The notes under the pieces: model-generated | Told to the model about the DNA's origin: nothing | Database searches by the model: none | What the model saw: only the letters and a program-made list of their open reading frames with translations | In this document: piece after piece, positions 57,667 through 64,000 of the stretch | How positions within the stretch are numbered: position 1 is the first letter of the stretch | Layout: every line of letters begins with the position of its first letter | Assembly: GCA_025667525.1 (NCBI GenBank) | Contig: CM046882.1 | Coordinates: 527,088,618 to 527,152,617 of the forward strand | Reading direction: 5' to 3' | DNA length: 64,000 nucleotides | Source: Glebionis coronaria | Taxonomy: Eukaryota; Streptophyta; Magnoliopsida; Asterales; Asteraceae | Position numbers and translations under genes: made by a program

Positions 57667-58013
57667 TGTTAGTATTAGTGTCAAGTCTAGTTAACGTATG
57701 CGATAAGTAGGAGGTACCTAAGTGCACTTTTCTTAATGTACTATGTTTTGAGTCGGATTTGAGTTGCAACCCAATCCTAGGTCGGTTAGGATTACCCCTC
57801 ATCTCTATAAATAGAGATGAGGGGTGAAGGACTCGTTACACCGTAGCTTTTATTCTTTCTATGTAATCGATCGATTGGTATAATAAAGTAAATCGTTTGG
57901 TTACCTCTTTGTGTGTCGTTCTTCTGGGTTTTGGTCGTTGCAACTCTGCGATCTTCTTTAAAGGATCTAGGTTCCGCATATCGATCTTCGAGTTGTTGGT
58001 GTCGAGTCCAACA
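57667..58013 (+). mobile_element. copia-4 3' LTR
   Basis: 347 bp, same ends as the 5' LTR. Followed by AGTAG. Confidence 0.95.
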
Positions 58014-58018
58014 AGTAG

Positions 58019-58076
58019 GAAAAGACTAAAAGCCCTGGCTAACTCCGCGCCCGCAGCCACGGTAAGACGGGGTAGT
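58019..58076 (+). other. Organellar small-subunit rRNA fragment (530-loop region)
   Basis: GCCCTGGCTAACTCCG, CCCGCAGCCACGGTAAGACGGGG: matches the universal GUGCCAGCAGCCGCGGUAA region of bacterial-type 16S rRNA with a few changes, flanked by CTAACTCCG and GACGGGG as in plant organellar genes. Only about 55 bp. A nuclear insertion of organelle DNA is the likely source; mitochondrial is favoured but not proven. Confidence 0.65.
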
Positions 58077-58160
58077 ATAGATTCTACAGTAATACTCCCT
58101 CACATTCGGAAAGTAATAAAGTAAATGGCTGAGAAAACAATATTAGAAAAGTTTAACTTA

Positions 58161-58433
58161 TACTCTCTCCTTCCCATGTTAATAGTTCCGTTTCTATTTT
58201 TGGATATCCTAAACTAATATTCTAGTACAAAGATAGATAACATATGTATATTAAGTTTACCATATTACCCTCACTTGAGGGTATTATTAAAAACAATAAA
58301 GAAATTATAAATTAATTGTTTAGGGGTAAAATTGTCATTATGTAAAAAGTAAGAGAGATAAAATTAAAAAAAATAATGTTTTTATTACTGCTCGTTTTTG
58401 TCGATAAACTATTATTATGAGACGGTAGGAGTA
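58161..58433. mobile_element. Stowaway-like (Tc1/mariner) MITE
   Basis: Ends TACTCTCTCCTTCCCATG...AATAGTT and the complement TACTCCTACCGTCTCATAATAATAGTT (in pieces), bounded by TA on both sides. About 273 bp, AT-rich, no ORF. The CTCCNTCC inverted ends are typical of plant Stowaway elements. Confidence 0.7.
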
Positions 58434-59103
58434 TTAGTTTGCTAATGGTGACAAACTTTATACCATGTTTATATCTCATTTTAATCTAATGCAACAATCA
58501 ACAAGCCGCCATTAGCACCAATCCGCCATCATCAGCAAGTCACAAATCATCAACAAGCCCCAGCATCAATGTATAAAGTCAAATTAATTTTTTTATTTGA
58601 TGAATATAAACTTGTGACTTTATGATGAGCTATGCTTAAATATTAGGTTTAGGATTCTGTAAATCAATTAACCCTTCACTTTTATATATCAGATTATATT
58701 AAGGGTTCACCCCAATCTTCTGTGTTCTTATTTATTGAATGATTTGATGATGATGATGATGATGATGCTTGTTTGATCAATATGATCGATCCTGGAAAAC
58801 CCTATGATCAAGACTTGCGAATTCCAAACTAATTTACATAATTTAATGGCTGGGATTATAATTTTAGCTCAAAGAAAAAGTAAAGAAGAAAGAGAATACC
58901 CTGCTAATAACTGAGAATAAATTGAGGCAACTAATTATATTCATGAATGCATTAAGTATCCTGCTAAACTTGTTGTTGTACTGTCATATGCTACAATTAC
59001 AAAGTTTGAAAATTATACAAAGCATTTATATGATCCAACAAACTGGCAATGAAGTTTTTGACTTTTAGACGATCAACATTTATTTGTCATTCTCTGATCT
59101 CCC
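58434..59103. other. SDR3 upstream region
   Basis: Non-coding. Contains a (GAT)7 microsatellite at 58746-58766 and CAATCAACAAGCC / AATCATCAACAAGCC repeats near 58495-58560. No similarity to the SDR1/SDR2 upstream regions was seen by eye, so this copy may be controlled differently. Confidence 0.55.
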
Positions 59104-59110
59104 TATATAA
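59104..59110 (+). promoter_or_regulatory. SDR3 TATA box
   Basis: TATATAA, 67 bp before the ATG at 59171. Confidence 0.7.
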
Positions 59111-59170
59111 GATATATGTCATCAAATGTGTTACACACTCTAAGTCTCTGAAGTTATTTCATACTCGGTG

Positions 59171-61041
59171 ATGCATACACTGGTGTCTAGCTCCGCTAAG
59201 ATACCAATCGTATCTAGCTCCGCTAAGATACCAATCGTATCACGGAACTTGTTGGGTTCACATGCTATACCAAGAATTAGCACTAATCGGGTCACACCTG
59301 CGATTGGATGTCTTGAAAGGCGTGGATACTCTGCTAGTCACACCTTTCAGGTCTTTTTAACCATTTTCTTAACTTTTTTCCACTGAACTTTAGTATTACG
59401 ATTCAGTAGAATATATAACGTGCGCATTAGTAAACATGTAATTTTCCTAATTAACTGGAATTTGGTGAATGTGTATTAGGCGAACGCAATGCAGATGGAA
59501 GAAGGTGAACGGCGATTTCCCCCGCAGAACCAAGAGTCGCAACCAGGCAAAGAATACCTCATGAACCCTCGCCCTCTATATGCCAGCCCTAATTACAAGT
59601 CCGCTGATAAACTTAAGGTACCTTAAAGTAATTATTTTTTCAAAAACCGTGCTATTGTCTGTATTTGCTGCACAGCAACCATTAAAGTTGTTTGAACGAG
59701 AAGGAAAGAAGACATTAAAGCTTAACTTGTATGATTATGGTTACTAAAGTTGTGAGCGGTAAACAGTGTGGAACTTTTTACTATACGTCACTGGCTAGCA
59801 AATAGAAACCTTATATTTCAAGTGTATGTGTCTAATTTATACGTAAATGTCATCCAAATATTCATTTATTGGCTCAGGGAAAGGTGGTGTTAGTAGCAGG
59901 AGGAGATTCAGGTATTGGAAGGTCAGTCTGCTACCACTTTGCTAAGGAAGGTGCTACTATAGCCTTCACCTATGTGAAAGGCGAGGAGGACATAGATGCA
60001 AAAGATACATTGGATATCATAAATGAGGCAAAAATGGAAGGCTCTGGTGATCCCGTTGCAATACCTACTGATCTTAGGTATGATAATAACTGTAAGAATG
60101 TTGTTGATGAGGTCATTGCTAAATATGGAGGCATTGATGTCCTAGTGAACCTTCCCGCCGTTCAATACTATACGTATTCGCATACGTTAGAAGAAATCAC
60201 AGAGGAGAGGCTTGAAAAGGTGTTTCGGACCAATATTTATTCATATTTCTTCTTGACAAAGTACGTATTGTTTCTCCGATACATTATTTTATTATCTAAA
60301 ATGTTGATAGTTCTACATGGTAGAAAACCTAAATCAATTATGCTAGAAAAACACTGATTGATTCAAAGCCAAATCTTTTACATTGATTTTACTATTTTAG
60401 ACCATTAAATCGGATGGTATGTGTGTTAAAAACGTGGCTCGTTGAACTGTTTAAATAGACATACAATTAAACTATTCAAGAGTTTAATTTCTTCATTCTT
60501 GTCTGCGTATCCAGGGAAAGATTTTTAGATGGGTCGTTGTAACGATTTACTTTTTATACAGGCATGCTTTGACGCACATGAAAGAAGGAAGCAGCATCAT
60601 AAACACCACATCAGTGTTAGCATACAATCCCTTCCCACCATTTTGGCTTGACTACATTTCAACAAAGGGGGCGATCGTATCCTTCACAAGGGGTCTAGCA
60701 TTGCATTTGGCCGAAAAGAAGATTCGTGTGTGAATGGTGTGGCCCCTGGTCCACTCCAAGCTTCAGCCCTCAATGACGCTGACATAGCAAGGTTTGGGTC
60801 AACTGTTCCCTTGAATCGGTCTGCTGAACCTTACGAGGTTGCTCCATCATACGTGTTCCTTGCATCTGATAAGGACTCTTCCTATGTGACTGGCCAAGTT
60901 CTCCATCCTAATGGTATTGTATACGAACTATCAATTTGCTGTTCTTTGTTTTTCTTTTTGGTAGCCATAAATTTAGAGGCTTGTAAATACACTGATGTTG
61001 CAATCCTTTGATTTGCAGGTGGGACAATGGTGAATGGTTAG
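59171..61041 (+). pseudogene. SDR3: third SDR paralogue with a 2-bp frameshift
   Basis: Exons 59171-59350, 59480-59617, 59878-60260, 60562-60913, 61019-61041 with GT-AG borders. In exon 4 CGTGTGTGAATGG stands for CGTGTGAATGG: an extra TG creates a TGA at 60731-60733 and removes the last third of the protein. Just after, a 12-bp in-frame deletion removes IWTP from GPIWTPLQ (here GPLQ). Before and after these the sequence is well kept (NLPAVQ, YISTK, FGSTVPLNRSAEPYEVAPSYVFLAS, HPNGGTMVNG). Exon 1 (60 aa, presumed transit peptide) contains a tandem 9-residue duplication VSSSAKIPI. If the frameshift is a sequencing error, this would be a 357-aa protein. Confidence 0.85.
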
Positions 61042-61432
61042 GTTAGTCCATTCATATTTCACAATGAATTAAACCGAGTGAAACATGCCTGAAGTTTGTA
61101 TAATTGAAATAAATTGAGGCGCTATAATAGTGTAATGTAACGTCTTATTACTCTATATATGAGTACTTTGACCGTCAAGCATGAAGTTCTCGTGAAATTC
61201 ATGCAACTGTTGTAATGAACTTCATACAAGTCTTAATTTAGAGTTTGGAGTTGAGTGTGATACTTGAAATTTGAATGTGGGAAGCGAATAATTCAGCAAG
61301 TCACAAGAATATATTTAATTTGCTGTTATCACATGCTATAGAAAATCATAACCTACATAGTTAGTAGAGTTAACATAGAGCGTCTTTCAGTAAGTGCCAA
61401 AATGACATTTTCGTCTTAGAAAACAAAAATAT
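61042..61432. other. SDR3 3' flank
   Basis: No ORF. Untranslated or intergenic sequence up to the left end of the next LTR. Confidence 0.6.
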
Positions 61433-62126
61433 TGTAAGGAAACTATAACACTTTTATTTATAAATCAAATAAATTAAATTAATTAAATTAACATAAAACA
61501 AATAACAGAATATAAATAACAGAAAAATAAATACAAACATAACTATAAACGATAATTAAATAAAAACTAAAGTAATAAAAAAAAACTTACTAAATCACCA
61601 GCAAGTCGAGGCACGCGTAAGACACGGTCAGAACTAAAGAGCTGAGGCACGTGTTTGACACGCTTCCCTTAAAACAGATTCATCGTCTGTTTCCCAGGGT
61701 ACAACAGCCGAAACAGTAAGTTGTACTGTCGGACTTAACCAAACTGCCCGGAATTTCATCTTTACAGATGCGTACTCCATATGTTGGAAATCAATAATAA
61801 TACTTATTGATTTGATGTGTGAAAGAAAACTATGGAATTAGGCCTCTATTTATACACAATAGGCTCTCTTCCAGTTTACTCATCCCACCGATGTGGGACA
61901 AAAAATAAACTATTTTTTCTCTTTAAGCATGGTACCAAATGCCTAACTTTGAGACACGATATCTCATTCACATCACCTTCATTTTGGACACATAAAGGCT
62001 CATTGCGAAGCTCTCTTCAAGGAGAACGCGAAGCTATAAAGTATCACTAATATATATGATACATACATATACATAATTGTGTCCAAAGTTGGTCAAAAGT
62101 TATTTTACCAATAATATTTTCCAACA
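61433..62126 (-). mobile_element. 3' LTR of a minus-strand copia element (copia-5)
   Basis: On the minus strand TGTTGGAAAATATT...TTCCTTACA, 694 bp. TATA box TATAAATAGAGG on the minus strand near 61845-61856. The next bases on the plus strand (ATCCCCCAC, 62127-62135) are the polypurine tract GTGGGGGAT on the minus strand. The other LTR is beyond the window. Confidence 0.75.
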
Positions 62127-64000
62127 ATCCCCCACATGAATAGAGATCGTTTGTAATACACAAAAGTTTCAATAAAATTCCAACAGTTGAATCTTGCATA
62201 GGATAGGTAGGTGTGACCCTTTGAACCTTCCCTTGTGAGATGCACTTAGTCTCCTAGATCTAAGTAGACGCGATGTCTTTGAACTTAGCCTCTGTTTACG
62301 TAGACGACAATACACACTCACACAAGACTCTCCCTGACATTGTCAAGTCCTGATAGTCGTGTTCGTTATGGTCATGAACACTAGCCTGGTTCTGCAAGAG
62401 CTCTTAGAAATTGCGCCCCCACAATTTCTTTCGAAGCGACCCCTACTTCTCTCTCACATAGGTGATTTCATCTTGAATCATTAAAAACATATGTTTTATG
62501 ATGTCATATTGAATCATCATGCTTTATGATTTCATCATGAATCAATTAAGCCATATGTTTAACCTCTCAATAAGTCACATTGTTCTAGGAATGGACTAGG
62601 AAAGTTACTGTATTAAGTAACTCCCCCACATTGACGTGACTTCCCCCATATTTCTATGATTAGGTTGTCATATTGAACCCAGATCTTGGGATCTCCAGTC
62701 AACTGGGTTAGGTTTTCCTTCATAGAAACTCATTCTTTCAAGGGCTTTAGTCACATTCCTTTAGACGACTCACTAACTAACTCTCTGCTTAAGCCTTTCG
62801 TAAGCGGATCCGCGATGTTATCCTTTGACGTTACGTAGTCAATCGTGATAACTCTAGTTGCGAGTAGTTGTCGCAACAATCACAATCTATGATGGATATG
62901 TCTTGACTTACCGTTTACATTTGTGATATGAGCTCTGTCAAATTCTATTGACTATCACACTTTATAAACATGGTCGTTACCGGTATACGCCATCTTGGTA
63001 TGTCCTTTACGAATTAACGTAAACTATCCTGCCTGCATATTTTATAAATTTATCTCAAATAATAAATTCATATTTCATCATAGATTTAGCTATAATTGTC
63101 TCTTTGAAATACTTTCAAGATTTCTAGGACATAGCTTTCCACTTAGGATAAATACATCCCCTCTAGTGGATTTAGATTCTTATATGTAAGAATCTATATT
63201 TGCATTACTCTATCACTTGATAGTAGTAGGATATCTTCCATAATGCAATATTATTAGTATCATAGTACTCAAGTAATACTTATTTAAATGGTCCCCACTT
63301 GAATTACTAATATATCTGCTTGCCTGATTATAAGTTCTAAATCAGATCATACACATGTCATTAGACACATAAGATACCCAATATTCTTTGAGTATTCAAA
63401 ATGGGAAACAATTTTACCTCTATTTTAAATAGATTAAAAAAAATGTCATTGGACTCTAGCTAGGCCGGAATCCCCCACATTGAACCTCTCAATAATATTG
63501 TTTTTCTTAATGTTTGACTTTAAAACGAATCCATATGGGTTCAACAAACCCAACAACTAATGAAATTAATGTCAAATATTGACTCCAACAGATCATTAGC
63601 GGATTTATTCATCTTGTTATCACTTCTAGTGATAAGTATATTCATGTATAAACACAAGAGTACATATTTACTATTGATCACACGTACATACATCAATTTT
63701 GAATCCACATTCTGACATGATATGATCAAAAAGTTTGATGTCATTGTTTGGTAGCTTGCCTTAAACCATATAATGACTTAATTAGCCTACAAACTTTTCT
63801 CTCTAGCATAGGAACTATGAAACCCTCAGGCTGGTTCATGTATAGTTCATTTTTCTAAATCCCTGTTTAGAAATATCGTTTTCAACATCCACATAAGAAA
63901 CTTCCAAAATTTCTTAATGCGGTCAATAAAGTACCATCATAATTGAGGTTTTTCGTGTAACATGCAAATAAGCATCCAAGGAAGATAGACCTTCTCGCTT
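62127..64000 (-). pseudogene. copia-5 RT and RNase H, decayed
   Basis: Minus-strand pieces from right to left: LERKVCRLIKSLYGLRQA (63720-63780, RT), IIERFNVGDSGLARV and NRGKIVSHFEYSKNIGYLMCLM (63360-63510, RT to RNase H linker), IKCDSQ near 62950, KSRHI...VITIDYVTSKDNIADPLTKGLSRELV (62770-62915, RNase H C-terminus). Between 62140 and 62730 is non-coding sequence with several CCCCCACA words (purine-rich on the minus strand). Many stops. The element continues beyond the right edge. Confidence 0.8.

Larger units (their letters stand above)
52766..58013 (+). mobile_element. copia-4: nearly intact Tork/TNT1-94-type element
   Basis: 5.25 kb with 347-bp LTRs (52766-53112, 57667-58013) and a perfect AGTAG target duplication (52761-52765 and 58014-58018). 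LTRs differ at about four sites, all G in the 5' and A in the 3' copy, near 1.2%. Primer site, a single gag-pol frame and a polypurine tract are present; one nonsense codon is the only coding defect seen. It lies between SDR2 and SDR3. Confidence 0.95.

Noticed and set aside
59171..61041. SDR3 as an intact gene
   Set aside because: In-frame reading meets TGA at 60731-60733 in exon 4; annotated as a pseudogene with the caveat of a possible sequencing error.

Overview
The window is plant nuclear DNA, AT-rich and dominated by LTR retrotransposons, with one cluster of spliced host genes at the right. Evidence for a flowering plant: SIRE, Tork and Tat lineage retroelements, GT-AG introns, and a short-chain dehydrogenase/reductase (SDR) family with the plant-type N-terminus (FPPQNQESQPGKEYL). 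The SIRE elements carry extra 3' ORFs of a kind I associate with asterid (especially Asteraceae) genomes; that taxonomic guess is weak.

Layout, left to right. 1-37.6 kb is a nest of LTR elements. The 3' end of a chromovirus-like Ty3/gypsy element (LTR 317-2877) sits in the pol gene of a SIRE-type copia element (copia-1, to 7151). Copia-1 sits in the 5' LTR of a second SIRE-type element (copia-2, 7152-18753). Copia-2 sits in the 3' LTR of a minus-strand element that encodes only a 'plant transposon protein' (18754-23857). That element sits in a decayed copia element (copia-3, pieces at 23858-24300 and 35140 to about 37.6 kb). A complete minus-strand Tat/Retand-like Ty3/gypsy element (24301-35139, 5-bp target duplication ATCCT) also sits in copia-3. 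By-eye LTR divergences agree with the nesting order: about 7-8% for Tat, about 5% for the plant-transposon-protein element, about 1% for copia-2.

37.7-61.0 kb is a tandem SDR array: a leading duplicate of the promoter region split by a Mutator-like element (37875-41543), an inverted SDR pseudogene carrying two related solo LTRs and a MITE (42131-44433), two apparently intact five-exon genes (SDR1 46058-47999, SDR2 50204-52414), and a third copy with a frameshift (SDR3 59171-61041). A young Tork-type copia element (52766-58013, target duplication AGTAG) separates SDR2 from SDR3. All SDR copies encode or imply an organellar transit peptide on exon 1 and share a replacement of the family NNA(A/G) motif by NLPA. 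61.4-64.0 kb is the 3' part of another minus-strand copia relic.

The most unusual signal is in copia-2. A degenerate 12-base word (RRCGYTGAYARG) recurs about 35 times in eight clusters, mostly at exact 21-nt spacing (sometimes 15). The clusters lie in the LTR, in non-coding spacers and in-frame in linker regions of gag, pol and the extra ORF. Copia-1 has a different word (CTTCTAGT) with partly 21-nt spacing in its own spacer.
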